From assembly GCA_013361525.1 (NCBI GenBank), contig JABFXY010000072.1, positions 62,001 to 126,000 of the forward strand: a DNA stretch of 64,000 bases, read 5' to 3'. Each line of letters opens with the position of its first letter. Position 1 is the first letter of the stretch. Shown one piece after another: positions 35,285-43,906 of the stretch. Under the pieces are notes generated by a model. The model had not been told where the DNA came from and did no database searches. It worked only from the letters and a program-made list of their open reading frames with translations. The position numbers and the translations under genes are program-made. Origin of the DNA: Polyangiaceae bacterium (GTDB lineage: Bacteria > Myxococcota_A > Polyangia > Polyangiales > Polyangiaceae).

Positions 35285-36415
35285 GTGCTCAGCTGCCAAG
35301 CCTTCTTCGACGTCCTCCACAACCAGGGCGTGACGCTCTTCGCCGGCGTCCCCGATTCGCTCCTCAAAGACTTCTGCGCGTACGTGACGGACAACGCTCC
35401 GGCGGAGCGTCACGTCATCACGGCGAACGAAGGCGGCGCCATCGCGCTCGCGATGGGTCACCACCTCGCGACCGGTGAGATCGGCTGCGTGTACATGCAG
35501 AACTCCGGGCTCGGCAACACCGTAAACCCGCTCACCTCGCTCGCCGATCCGGCCGTTTACGGGATCCCGATGTTGCTGCTCATCGGCTGGCGCGGTCGCC
35601 CGGGCGAGAAGGACGAGCCGCAACACGTGCAGATGGGCCGCGTCACGAAAGAGACGCTGACCGCCATCGGCGTCGAGCACAGCGACGTACCCGACTCGAT
35701 CGAAGTGGCTACGCAGGTCGTCGCGCGCGCGATCGAATCGGCGAAGAAGCGATCTGCCCCACACGCTCTCGTGATCAAAAAAGGCACGTTCGACAGCTAC
35801 AAGCTGAAGCGCAAAGACGACAGTCCGTATCAAATGACCCGCGAAGCCGCGATCGAGCGCATCGTGGCGAAGCTCCCCGCAGAGGTCGCGATCGTCGCCA
35901 CGACCGGCATGCCCTCGCGAGAGCTCTTCGAGATCCGCGAGAAGCGAAAGGAAGCCCATCGCTCCGACTTCCTCACGGTCGGCGGCATGGGCCACGCCTC
36001 GCAGATCGCGCTCGGCGTCGCCCTCGCGAAGCCGGCCCGCACGGTGGTCTGCCTCGACGGCGACGGCGCCGCGCTCATGCACATGGGCGGGCTCTCCACG
36101 ATTGGGCAGCTCGCGCCGAAGAACTATCGCCACATCGTCCTCAACAACGGCGCACACGACAGCGTCGGCGGCCAGCCGACGGTCGCGTTCGCCGTCGATC
36201 TGCTCGCGATCGCGAAGGCCTGTGGCTACACGTCGGTCGCCCGCGCGACGAACGACCAGGAGCTCACGGCGGCGCTCGATGCCTTCGTGCGCGACCCCGG
36301 GCCGTCCCTCCTGGAGGTCCGAGTGAAGAAAGGCGCGCGCGCCGATCTCGGCCGACCGACGCAATCGACGCAGGACCTCACGCGAGACTTCTCCGGCTTC
36401 GTTCGCAACACATAG
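35285..36415 (+). CDS. aepY: ThDP-dependent phosphonopyruvate decarboxylase-like enzyme
   Basis: Single-chain ThDP enzyme of 376 residues. The N-terminal part reads LFAGVPDSLLKDF with the catalytic Glu in HVITANEGGAIALAMG; the C-terminal part has GDGAALMHMGGLSTIG...NYRHIVLNNGAHDSVGGQ, the ThDP-binding GDG-NN motif. This is the arrangement of phosphonopyruvate decarboxylase, which makes phosphonoacetaldehyde, a step that pulls phosphonate synthesis forward. No PEP mutase (pepM) or phosphonate transaminase is nearby, so it may act on another 2-oxo acid such as sulfopyruvate. The start is GTG 35285. Confidence 0.82.
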   Translation: MLSCQAFFDVLHNQGVTLFAGVPDSLLKDFCAYVTDNAPAERHVITANEGGAIALAMGHHLATGEIGCVYMQNSGLGNTVNPLTSLADPAVYGIPMLLLIGWRGRPGEKDEPQHVQMGRVTKETLTAIGVEHSDVPDSIEVATQVVARAIESAKKRSAPHALVIKKGTFDSYKLKRKDDSPYQMTREAAIERIVAKLPAEVAIVATTGMPSRELFEIREKRKEAHRSDFLTVGGMGHASQIALGVALAKPARTVVCLDGDGAALMHMGGLSTIGQLAPKNYRHIVLNNGAHDSVGGQPTVAFAVDLLAIAKACGYTSVARATNDQELTAALDAFVRDPGPSLLEVRVKKGARADLGRPTQSTQDLTRDFSGFVRNT

Positions 36416-36454
36416 CAACGGCGGGCCGCAGACGCCGCCGCCTCCTTGACGAGC

Positions 36455-36493
36455 TAGACCATCGGTCTAGACTACCAGTCTAGACCGATGGTC
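36455..36493. promoter_or_regulatory. Double TetR-type operator before the Rieske gene
   Basis: A perfect 17-bp inverted repeat, GACCATCGGTCTAGACT (36457-36473) and its complement (36477-36493), has a 3-base spacer. Inside it are two smaller palindromes, TAGACC-ATC-GGTCTA (36455-36469) and GACC-GAT-GGTC (36483-36493), about 26 bp apart. The right end abuts the AAGGAGG ribosome-binding site (36495-36501) of the Rieske gene. A TetR-family gene lies downstream in the same operon, so autoregulation by repression is likely. Confidence 0.75.
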
Positions 36494-36507
36494 CAAGGAG
36501 GTGCGTC

Positions 36508-37521
36508 ATGTTGACTCGTCCCGTTCTCGAGAGGATCCCGCTCCGCCCGTACGCCATTGCCCACGCCGGGGCGATCGATGCACGACGCCCGCGGACGGTG
36601 ACGCGTTTCGGGCGAAACATCGTCCTGTTCCGGGATCGAAATGGCGCCGTCGTCGCTGCCGATGCGGCGTGCCCCCACCGCGGCGCGGATCTCGGGCTCG
36701 GCCGCATCGTCGATGGCGAGCTCGAGTGCGGCTATCACGGATTTCGGTTCGGGGCCGACGGCGGCTGCTCCCGCGCACCCTGCGCCACGCTCGACCGCGC
36801 GATGCCGAAGCGATTGCACCTGACCGTGCTGCCCATTGTCGAACTGGGCGGTTTCGTCTGGATGCGCCCCGACGCGCAACCTCTATCGGCGGACGACATC
36901 CCCGGTCGCGAGGTGTTGATCGACGATGCGTGGCACCACGCGCGCGGCGAGATGACGTGGAATGCGCGGCTCGGCCGCACCGTGGAGTCGATGCTCGACT
37001 TCCACCATGTCGAGTTCGCGCACCGTCGCTTCATGGGCGGATTCGATCGATTCGTGAAACACGACGTCCGCGTCGACGGGGAGCGCATCACGCTGGATGC
37101 GACGCTCGCGCACCGCCGCTTCGGCTGGGAAATCAGCGGATCGATGCAGGCATGGTTTCCGGCGACGATGCGGCTCGGTATTGGCCGCGACTTCGCCGGG
37201 CTCGTCATGTTGTGCCCGGTCGACGGCGAGCGCACCTGGATCGGCATTCGATATTTTCAGACGCGGGTGCGGTGGTCGCCGTGGTCGAAGCTGCTCGCCG
37301 AATTCAGCCTGTGGTCGGAGCTACGCTTCATTCAACCCGACGACGCACGAATGTCGTCCTCGGCCGTGCCCCGCTCGGGCGACGTCGAAAGCAGCACGTT
37401 GCTCGAGGCAGATCGCGCCATCGTGGAGTGGTACCGTCTGCGCAAGCGAGCGGTGGAGCGTGACCGGGATGAGCGGGAAAAAGGCGTCGAAGCGGGAAAA
37501 GGTATCGACTGCGTCGCGTGA
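36508..37521 (+). CDS. Rieske non-heme iron oxygenase
   Basis: Oxygenase of 337 residues. The Rieske [2Fe-2S] ligands are Cys55-Pro-His57 and Cys74-x-x-His77 (CGYHGF). The C-terminal catalytic domain has ESMLDFHHVEFAH with the Asp/His ligands of the mononuclear iron. Such enzymes hydroxylate or demethylate aromatic or other ring substrates using an external reductase; none is encoded nearby. An ideal AAGGAGG site 6 bases before ATG 36508 and the TetR operator indicate inducible expression. Substrate unknown. Confidence 0.9.
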   Translation: MLTRPVLERIPLRPYAIAHAGAIDARRPRTVTRFGRNIVLFRDRNGAVVAADAACPHRGADLGLGRIVDGELECGYHGFRFGADGGCSRAPCATLDRAMPKRLHLTVLPIVELGGFVWMRPDAQPLSADDIPGREVLIDDAWHHARGEMTWNARLGRTVESMLDFHHVEFAHRRFMGGFDRFVKHDVRVDGERITLDATLAHRRFGWEISGSMQAWFPATMRLGIGRDFAGLVMLCPVDGERTWIGIRYFQTRVRWSPWSKLLAEFSLWSELRFIQPDDARMSSSAVPRSGDVESSTLLEADRAIVEWYRLRKRAVERDRDEREKGVEAGKGIDCVA

Positions 37522-38167
37522 CGCCGGCGCTCACCCCGCGACTGCATTCAGTGAGCGGTTGGCGCCGTTGCTCGATCTCGCTGCGGAGCAATTCGCCGAG
37601 CACGGCTTCGAAGGCGCTTCGTACAACGCGATGATCGAGCGCGTCGGCCTCTCGAAAGGCGTCGCGTACCACCATTTCCGCGACAAGGCCGACTTGTTCC
37701 GCGCCGTCGTGTCGCGCGCGATCGAGCCCCTCCCGAGCGCAATCGGAGACTGGAACGACGTCGAGACGGCCGACGCGTTTTGGTCGCAGACCGAGCAAAT
37801 GGTGGAGCGCGCAATGGGCGCAATGGCCGGCAATGCGCGCACGGCTGCATTGCTGCGAATGGCGGCGCGATCGCCGGGGGCGATGGCGGAAGCCTTCGGC
37901 GCGTACGAGCCGGCCTTCACCGCTCCGCTGATACACGCCTTGGAGAACGGCCGGCGGGTGGGGGCAGTGCGAGACGACCTCCCCGTCGAGCTGCTCGCGG
38001 CGTGCTCGATCGGATTGGGCTCGGCGCTCGATCGATGGCTCGCCCAACACGGAGCGGACCTCGGACCGAGGCGAATGCGGACCCTGGCGACGCAGAGCCT
38101 ATCGCTCTTCGAGCAGATGCTCGCGCCGCCTCAGGCGACGCGTAGTCGATCGCGCAGCAAGAAGTAG
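37469..38167 (+). CDS. TetR-family transcriptional repressor
   Basis: Regulator of 232 residues. The N-terminal helix-turn-helix is AAEQFAEHGFEGASYNAMIERVGLSKGVAYHHFRDK, written here in segments (FAEHGFEGASYNAMIERVG and LSKGVAYHHFRDKADLF); the C-terminal helices form a ligand pocket. The ATG at 37469 lies inside the Rieske gene, so the two genes overlap by 53 bases. It probably binds the palindromes at 36455-36493 and senses a substrate of the oxygenase. Its 3' end overlaps the convergent DUF1109 gene by 37 bases. Confidence 0.88.
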   Translation: MSGKKASKREKVSTASRDAGAHPATAFSERLAPLLDLAAEQFAEHGFEGASYNAMIERVGLSKGVAYHHFRDKADLFRAVVSRAIEPLPSAIGDWNDVETADAFWSQTEQMVERAMGAMAGNARTAALLRMAARSPGAMAEAFGAYEPAFTAPLIHALENGRRVGAVRDDLPVELLAACSIGLGSALDRWLAQHGADLGPRRMRTLATQSLSLFEQMLAPPQATRSRSRSKK

Positions 38168-38832
38168 CCGAGCAGGCCCATTCCGATCACCGGCCAGCCG
38201 TGGCCGAGCAGCACGTGCATGCCGTCGGAATGCGCGCAGTGGAGCGCCTGCATACCGGCGGCGGTGAAGCCGACGGAGATGCCCAGTAGCCCGCTTCGAA
38301 AGCCCCAGCCCGCGGCGAACGAGCGCCGTTGTGCCCACGCGAGCGCCGCGAGGGGGACGATCGCGATGCCCATGATCCAATCGCCGCAGAGGAAGCTGTT
38401 CTGCACGAGCGGCAGGCCTCGCTCGAGACAAGGCGTGCAGAGCGACGCGACACCGAAAACGACCGCCGCCGCGACGACGAAACCCGCGACGGCCTTCATG
38501 CTCGGGCCCAGACCGACTCGACCGGGTTGAACCGCGAGCCACAACGCGACCGAGCCGAGCAAGGTCGGAACGCCGACGTGGAGCACCATGATCCACGCGG
38601 GAACGTCGTCGCGAATGCCGATGAAGATCTGCACCGCGAAGAGCCACGAGAACGCGACGAGGATCGCGATGAGGCGCCGTTTGTGGAGCGTGCTGCGCGT
38701 CGGACCAACCTCGGAAGGCGCTACGGGCGCAGGCGCTGCAGCCGGCACTGGGCCGGGCGGCGCGCTACGCGCCGGCTTCGCGAGCGGATCCGGGATGGAG
38801 GCGAAATCCGCGAGGTCGAACTGGTCGCTCAT
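38131..38832 (-). CDS. DUF1109/NrsF-like anti-sigma membrane protein
   Basis: Protein of 233 residues: a Pro/Ala-rich cytoplasmic N-terminus and about six membrane segments (RLIAILVAFSWLFAVQIFIG, AWIMVLHVGVPTLLGSVALW, VAGFVVAAAVVFGVASL). The C-terminal ALHCAHSDGMHVLLGHGWP fits the DUF1109 (NrsF) family, negative regulators of ECF sigma factors. Its start overlaps the stop of the sigma gene by four bases, so the pair is made together. It has no zinc-finger anti-sigma domain. Confidence 0.8.
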   Translation of the reverse strand: MSDQFDLADFASIPDPLAKPARSAPPGPVPAAAPAPVAPSEVGPTRSTLHKRRLIAILVAFSWLFAVQIFIGIRDDVPAWIMVLHVGVPTLLGSVALWLAVQPGRVGLGPSMKAVAGFVVAAAVVFGVASLCTPCLERGLPLVQNSFLCGDWIMGIAIVPLAALAWAQRRSFAAGWGFRSGLLGISVGFTAAGMQALHCAHSDGMHVLLGHGWPVIGMGLLGYFLLRDRLRVA

Positions 38833-39425
38833 ACTGCACCTCGCTTCTTCGGTGCGACGTCGCCCAGCGCTGCACGCAGGGCTTCGTAAGCATGAAACGC
38901 CCGCAGCTTCACCGCACCTTCCGTCGTGCCGAGGATCGCGGCCGCGTCCGATACGCTCAGCCCCTCGTAGCGAAGAAGCACGAACGCCTCGCGCTGGTTC
39001 GGGGGGAGCTTCGCGAGCGTCCGCTCGACCGTCGCCGCGAGCTCGGCCGCGATCGTCACCTGCTCGCCGTCGGTTTCCGGACCGGCGGGGGGATCCAGAT
39101 CGCCGTCATCGGCGTCGACGCTGACGGGTCGCTCTTTGCGCACTGCGCGCTGTCGGACGTGGTCGATGTACACGTTTCGCGCAATTGCATAGGACCACGG
39201 CAGGACCCGACCGCCCACCTCGAACGAGCCCCGGGCGCGGTGCATCCGCAAGAACGTCTCCTGCAGCAGGTCGTCCGCGAGCGCGGGCGAGCGCGCCATC
39301 CTCGTGAGGAATGCTCGCAGACGTTCGGCGACCGCACGATGTACGACGGCAAAAGCCGATTCGTCCCCTTCGGCGTATCGGCTCATCGCCTCGTCGGCGT
39401 TGTTGCCGTCGCGGGCAGACGTCAC
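38829..39425 (-). CDS. ECF-family sigma factor
   Basis: Extracytoplasmic-function sigma factor of 198 residues. Region 2 reads ALADDLLQETFLRMHRARGSF with YIDHVRQR; region 4 reads LPPNQREAFVLLRYEGLSVSDAAAILGTTEGAVKLRAF. The GTG start 39425 has GGGAG upstream; the frame extends to ATG 39479. It is coupled to the DUF1109 gene, which is expected to hold it at the membrane. Its targets are unknown; no conserved promoter was identified. Confidence 0.9.
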   Translation of the reverse strand: MTSARDGNNADEAMSRYAEGDESAFAVVHRAVAERLRAFLTRMARSPALADDLLQETFLRMHRARGSFEVGGRVLPWSYAIARNVYIDHVRQRAVRKERPVSVDADDGDLDPPAGPETDGEQVTIAAELAATVERTLAKLPPNQREAFVLLRYEGLSVSDAAAILGTTEGAVKLRAFHAYEALRAALGDVAPKKRGAV

Positions 39426-39540
39426 GCGGAGGTACTCCCACGGAACCGCGACGACACCAAGAGACCGGAGCAAATGCACTGGACTGCCGGGCGATACGGC
39501 CCCGCGTGCGCCAGGTTTCGGATCTCCGGCGAGGACGGCG

Positions 39541-40242
39541 TCATTCGTCGAGGTCGCGAAGCCCCACCGGAGGCTCGGGGAGCTTGGCCGCCTTGCTCAC
39601 ACCTCGAAAGACGTAGTCCGCGTACTCGTACGGGCCGTCGGACCAGATGGTCATGTCGTCCTCCAAGATGCCGAGCGGCGCGCCCTCGCAGAGCTCCACG
39701 ATCGTGAAGGCCGGACCCTCTTGATAGATGGGCTCTGACGGGTGCGCCTCTTCGGTCGAGCCTTCGAGCGCGGCCAGCACCCCCGCATGGCGATCGGCGT
39801 CGAGCTGATCGATCGGCAACAGCACCCAATCGAACAGGATGAGCTCGGGAAACGGAGGCAGCTCCGGGTTGCTCTTGAACGCGTCGTGCTCGGCAATCGG
39901 CAACTCGTGCTCTTGAAAGAGGCGAACGAGCTCTTCACGACGCGCGATCGCATCATCGCCGCCGGACCAAAACGCGGTGAGCACACCAATTGCGTCGTCG
40001 GCCGTCGCCGCGCGCCACAGCCGCGGATCGCGCGAGCGCACGTCGAGGTCCGCGTTCTTCGCCGTGAGCGCCTTGAATGCGGCAGCATGCGGCGCGAACG
40101 CGGGAAGGTCCTTGAGGACGTGATCCACCGTCCAATGAATCCGGTGATCCGTCTCTTGCAGGTAGCGGTGCTTGCCGAGGCATCGAAGCAGGCGCGCGAC
40201 CTCGTCGATGAGCCGCGCAGCGAAGGACCAAGAGCGCATCAT
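39541..40242 (-). CDS. Hypothetical protein, 233 residues
   Basis: Soluble acidic protein with no signal peptide. The N-terminal third is helical (AARLIDEVARLLRCLGKHRYLQE), followed by a beta-rich acidic domain (PELILFDWVLLPIDQLDAD, AFTIVELCEGAPLGILEDD). No family recognised. Two Met codons lie at the start (40242, 40239). Confidence 0.65.
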   Translation of the reverse strand: MMRSWSFAARLIDEVARLLRCLGKHRYLQETDHRIHWTVDHVLKDLPAFAPHAAAFKALTAKNADLDVRSRDPRLWRAATADDAIGVLTAFWSGGDDAIARREELVRLFQEHELPIAEHDAFKSNPELPPFPELILFDWVLLPIDQLDADRHAGVLAALEGSTEEAHPSEPIYQEGPAFTIVELCEGAPLGILEDDMTIWSDGPYEYADYVFRGVSKAAKLPEPPVGLRDLDE

Positions 40243-40255
40243 GGGACGTTTCCGT

Positions 40256-40810
40256 TCAATTCGTGGAAGCAGGTGCGGGAGCAGAAGGGGTCGCGGGGGC
40301 GGAGCTGGGCGCAGGCACGGAAGTGCTCGGTGCGGGAGCAGTCGGCTCCGTTGTGGGGACCGAAGCCGATGGGGCGGGCACCGAAGCCGACGGCGGCGGT
40401 GCTGCCGATGCGGACGCCGACGCTGAAGCAGACTCCAACGCCTCGGGGGGAATGGCCCCTGTGTACCGGAGCACCCCGACATACCAAAGCAGCTCCCCAT
40501 CCGAGCGACGCACGACGAAGGGCGGTGCGTAGACCTGCCCGGGCGCGAGGTCCACCCATCGGCCCGGCTCCCACAACCATCGCCGGCCTCGCCATTTCCA
40601 CTGGCCGTCGAGCCAAGCCGGATTCGCCATCGTCGAAGGCGCCTCGACGATGACATCCACCTTCGCAGGGGGCGGCGGATACGGCACGACGACCGGCTCG
40701 GCCTCTTTCGGCTGCTCTGCGAGCGGCACGTAATTGATCTTCGCCTCGGGGCACGCCGAGGAGAAGAGAGCGAGCGCGGCGACCAGCGCCACAACGAGCT
40801 TGCGCATCAT
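40256..40810 (-). CDS. Proline-rich lipoprotein with WxWxxGxW motif
   Basis: Lipoprotein of 184 residues (LVAALALFSSAC lipobox). The central part has LDGQWKWRGRRWLWEPGRW, a YxWxxGxW-type beta unit seen in secreted proteins of Gram-negatives, and the C-terminal half is Ala/Ser/Pro-rich, probably an extended wall- or surface-spanning tail. Its ATG overlaps the stop of the prepilin peptidase gene by four bases, so it is coupled to it. Function unknown. Confidence 0.75.
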   Translation of the reverse strand: MMRKLVVALVAALALFSSACPEAKINYVPLAEQPKEAEPVVVPYPPPPAKVDVIVEAPSTMANPAWLDGQWKWRGRRWLWEPGRWVDLAPGQVYAPPFVVRRSDGELLWYVGVLRYTGAIPPEALESASASASASAAPPPSASVPAPSASVPTTEPTAPAPSTSVPAPSSAPATPSAPAPASTN

Positions 40811-41769
40811 GCGCCGGCCCACGCGAGGAACGCATCGCGCAGTGTTTCGCCGAACAACAAGAGCTCGAGCCCCGCGAGCGCAATGAACGGACCGAACGCG
40901 AGCGGCGCCTGCATCCCCTCACCCGGCGCGTCGGCGAGCTCGTCCTCTTTGCGCCACTCCTCCATCGCCGCTGCTCGCTCCTCTTCGGGAAGCTTCTCGA
41001 TCTCGGCGAGGATCTCTTCGCGCTCGCGCGTGACGTCCTCGGGCTCTTCGACCCTTCCGCCGAGCAGGCGCACCAGAATGAAAATCACCGTGCCTTGAAG
41101 CGCACCGGCGAAGAGGCCGAAGAGCGCGCCTTGCCACCCGAACCAAGAGCCGACGACGCCGAGCAAGATCGAATCGCCGGAAGCGAAGCCGCTTCGACCG
41201 CGGAGCATTCGGTAGATCGTGTTGATGCCGAAGCCGAGCGCGAGGCCGACCGCTGCGCCGATCACCGTATCGAGGACCTCGAGGTTGCGGAGCGAAGCCG
41301 TGCCGATGCCGATGATCGCCGCGGCGAGGTTCGCTTTGTCCGGCAGGATCACCAAGTGCTCGAGGTCGACGAACGCCGTCGCCACGAGAAACAAGGAGAA
41401 CGCAAACGCCGTCGAGAACAACGCACCCGCATACGCGAGCGACGTCGTCGGCTGCGAGAGCGGCAGCACCAGGAGCTCCAAGACCGCGAGCGCCAGGACG
41501 CCGCCGATCAGCTCCACCATCACGTACCTCGGGGAAATGCGCTCTTTACAGCAGGCCGAGCGCCCGCGAAGCAGCACGTACGAGATGACCGGGATGTTCT
41601 GCCACGGCCGGATCGGCTTGTTGCACTTCGGGCAGTTCGACGGCGGGCTGACGACGCTCTGCCCGCGCGGTACGCGGTAGATCACGACGTTCAGAAAGCT
41701 CCCCCAGAGCAAGCCGAACATAACGGCGATGCCACGGAGGAACCACAGGGGCAGGTCGGCCAGCGTCAA
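40807..41769 (-). CDS. pilD: Type IV prepilin peptidase with an acidic insertion
   Basis: Inner-membrane aspartyl protease of 320 residues that cleaves and N-methylates type IV pilins and pseudopilins. The N-terminal cytoplasmic domain has zinc cysteines C46xxC49 and C73C74. Active aspartates: Asp135/Asp144 in VDLEHLVILPD and Asp199 in ASGDSILLG, where the usual GxGDxK is changed (K to I). Residues about 240-285 form a charged Glu-rich insertion between the last two membrane regions, unusual for the family. A coupled lipoprotein gene follows. Activity is likely but the altered second motif makes it less certain. Confidence 0.88.
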   Translation of the reverse strand: MTLADLPLWFLRGIAVMFGLLWGSFLNVVIYRVPRGQSVVSPPSNCPKCNKPIRPWQNIPVISYVLLRGRSACCKERISPRYVMVELIGGVLALAVLELLVLPLSQPTTSLAYAGALFSTAFAFSLFLVATAFVDLEHLVILPDKANLAAAIIGIGTASLRNLEVLDTVIGAAVGLALGFGINTIYRMLRGRSGFASGDSILLGVVGSWFGWQGALFGLFAGALQGTVIFILVRLLGGRVEEPEDVTREREEILAEIEKLPEEERAAAMEEWRKEDELADAPGEGMQAPLAFGPFIALAGLELLLFGETLRDAFLAWAGA

Positions 41770-41805
41770 TGCAAGGACTACATACCAGACCGACCGTGCG
41801 CCTGC

Positions 41806-42459
41806 TCAGACCTCGCTCGCGCGCTCGACGATCGCGTGGACCAGCCCGTAGTCCCGCGCTTGCGCCGCCGTCATCCAGAAGTTCCGGTCCGTGTCCGCGG
41901 CGATCTTCTCGTACGGCTGGCCCGTCGCCTCCGCGAAGATGCGATTGAGCCGCTCGCGGATCGCGAGGATCTGGTTCGTCTCGATCTCGATGTCGGCCGC
42001 GTTGCCTCGAATCCCGCCGAGCGGCTGATGGAGAAGAAAGCGCGTATTGGGCAGCGAAAAGCGATTCTCCTTCTTCGCCGCGGAATAGATGAGCGCGCCT
42101 GCGCTCGCGACCCAACCGGTACCGATCATCTTCACCTCGGGGCCGATGAAGCGCACCAGATCGTAGATCGTCGCGCCCGCTTCGACGTGACCACCTTGCG
42201 AGTGCACGATCATGCGAATGGGCTCGTTGCTCTGTTGCGCGAGGGAGAGGAGGCGCGCAGCGGTCGCCTGCGCGAGCTCGGTCGTCACCTCGCCGAAGAC
42301 GAGCACGGTGCGGCTCTCGAATAGGCTCTTTTCGACCATCGCGAGCGGATGTGCACTCGCTGCGGGCTCTTTCTCTTGCGGATCTTCCTCGAGGCGAATC
42401 ATCGCCCGAACGTGTCCGGAAGCCGCACGATCGGCCATATCCGAAACGCTCGAATTCAC
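41806..42459 (-). CDS. ClpP-like serine protease subunit
   Basis: Clp protease proteolytic-subunit homologue, 217 residues. The catalytic triad is retained: Ser119 in WVASAGA, His144 in LLHQPLGG and probably Asp191 in DTDRNFWM; HSQGGHVEAGATIYD is the oxyanion block. An extra N-terminal stretch of about 40 residues precedes the fold; a start at Met20 (42402) would trim it. It is not next to a ClpX gene, so it may be a second ClpP working with another Clp ATPase such as ClpA. Confidence 0.85.
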   Translation of the reverse strand: MNSSVSDMADRAASGHVRAMIRLEEDPQEKEPAASAHPLAMVEKSLFESRTVLVFGEVTTELAQATAARLLSLAQQSNEPIRMIVHSQGGHVEAGATIYDLVRFIGPEVKMIGTGWVASAGALIYSAAKKENRFSLPNTRFLLHQPLGGIRGNAADIEIETNQILAIRERLNRIFAEATGQPYEKIAADTDRNFWMTAAQARDYGLVHAIVERASEV

Positions 42460-42524
42460 GGCTAGGAGCTGCTTCGAGACCGGCGCGTCTCGACAGTCGC
42501 CTCGGGACGAGGCATTCGATCGTC

Positions 42525-42962
42525 ATGGCCGCGCCGCACCTCTTCCTCGAAGCCTCGAAGGTCCCGTGTGCGAACGACGAAAAGCCGCGCATCGGGCGCG
42601 AACGAGGCGATGAGCGGATCGCGCGGGCCACCAACGCCATGCTCACGCGCATCGACGCGCGTTGGACCGTGCGATCGCTCGCGAAGATCGCTGGCATGTC
42701 ACGCGCCGCGTTCGCGCGCCTCTTCTGGAAAGAGCACGGCGCCCCGCCGCTCAAGTGGCTGACCGCACAACGAATGCGGCGCGCATCGGACCTTTTCGCC
42801 GACGGCGACGGCACGTTGTCCAACATCGCCAAAGTCGTCGGCTACGAATCCGAGTTCGCGCTCAGCCGCGCATTCAAACGCCATTTCGGCGTCGCCCCCG
42901 CGGTGTATCGGTCGCAACTGCGCGTTGGTCGTGCGGAGCCGACGATGGCGCTCGCCGCTTGA
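42525..42962 (+). CDS. AraC-type DNA-binding protein (DNA-binding domain only)
   Basis: Regulator of 145 residues made almost only of the AraC double helix-turn-helix: first helix pair WTVRSLAKIAGMSRAAFARLFW, second LSNIAKVVGYESEFALSRAFKRHFG followed by VAPAVYR. The N-terminal ligand-binding domain usual for the family is absent. It is transcribed divergently from the ClpP-like gene and may control it or be constitutive; this is inference. Confidence 0.85.
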   Translation: MAAPHLFLEASKVPCANDEKPRIGRERGDERIARATNAMLTRIDARWTVRSLAKIAGMSRAAFARLFWKEHGAPPLKWLTAQRMRRASDLFADGDGTLSNIAKVVGYESEFALSRAFKRHFGVAPAVYRSQLRVGRAEPTMALAA

Positions 42963-42977
42963 GGTCTCGGCCAATGC

Positions 42978-43829
42978 TCAGTCGGTACAGGCACCCGTCT
43001 TGAGAGAGTGACGTGCGTACCGATTGAGGTCCGATCCTTCGGCCGTGATCTTCTCGGGCGGGTCTTTCATATAGAAGTCGACCCACGACATCAGCTTGTA
43101 GACGTTGGCGTCCTTGTATTCTTCGTTCTTCGGGTAGGCCATTCCGACGCCGCCGTACGTGTGCTCCCGCATGCAGAAGCTCTGCGCCTTGTCGGTAGCG
43201 ACGAGGTACGACGTCGTCGCGTTCTTTTCCGTCGGCTCCGGCAACTCGCCGACCTCCTTGTCGTCGAAGAAAACCTTTCGCGCCTCGGGACAGCTGAAGC
43301 CGAAGAGCTTGTGCGTGTGGCCTTCGGGCTTGTCCGCGACAAGGGTGTGCTTGCCGACCCTGATCGTCGGGCCTTCCTTTTCAGCGCCGTACACGTAGAT
43401 GCGCGCGAGATCCCAGTGGCCATCCTTCACTTGAAAGAACACCTTCGTCGGATCTCCGTCCGTCGAGGCCCTCTCCTCCTTCGGAGGTCGCACGAGCGGA
43501 AGCAGCGCCTCCCCACACGGGGACGGCACCTGCGCCTGCAAGCGATCCGTCGACCAGATATCGATGTCCGCCGGCAGCGCGATCGCGGCAATGTGATTCG
43601 TCCCGTCCTCCGAAGCCTTCACCTCGGCGATCGCCTTGCCCTCGAACAGGATCTTCGACTCCGGCGGAACGCCGAGCGGCACCATGATGGTGTAGTAGCG
43701 CTGCGGCTTCGCAGGCGCGGAGCTGCTGGCCGCGGGCGCCGAGTCGGACGCGTTCTGATTGCAACCGCTGACGGCGGCGGTCGCTGCCACGAGCGCGAGG
43801 AGGAGCGGGCGCAGGGATACGGGGGGCAT
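42978..43829 (-). CDS. Lipoprotein of unknown function, 283 residues
   Basis: Lipoprotein signal at the start (SLRPLLLALVAATAAVSGC) followed by a Ser/Ala/Pro linker and a beta-rich domain with three cysteines and HIAAIALPADIDIW. No known family is recognised. It ends 16 bases before the end of the AraC-type gene, in convergent orientation. Start at ATG 43829 chosen for the signal peptide. Confidence 0.7.
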   Translation of the reverse strand: MPPVSLRPLLLALVAATAAVSGCNQNASDSAPAASSSAPAKPQRYYTIMVPLGVPPESKILFEGKAIAEVKASEDGTNHIAAIALPADIDIWSTDRLQAQVPSPCGEALLPLVRPPKEERASTDGDPTKVFFQVKDGHWDLARIYVYGAEKEGPTIRVGKHTLVADKPEGHTHKLFGFSCPEARKVFFDDKEVGELPEPTEKNATTSYLVATDKAQSFCMREHTYGGVGMAYPKNEEYKDANVYKLMSWVDFYMKDPPEKITAEGSDLNRYARHSLKTGACTD

Positions 43830-43906
43830 CGAGTGCGACGATAGCGTGATCTCGTGCGGCGTTTCTCGACTCGTGAGCGTCGACGACTTGGGTGTAGGCT
43901 CCTTGC

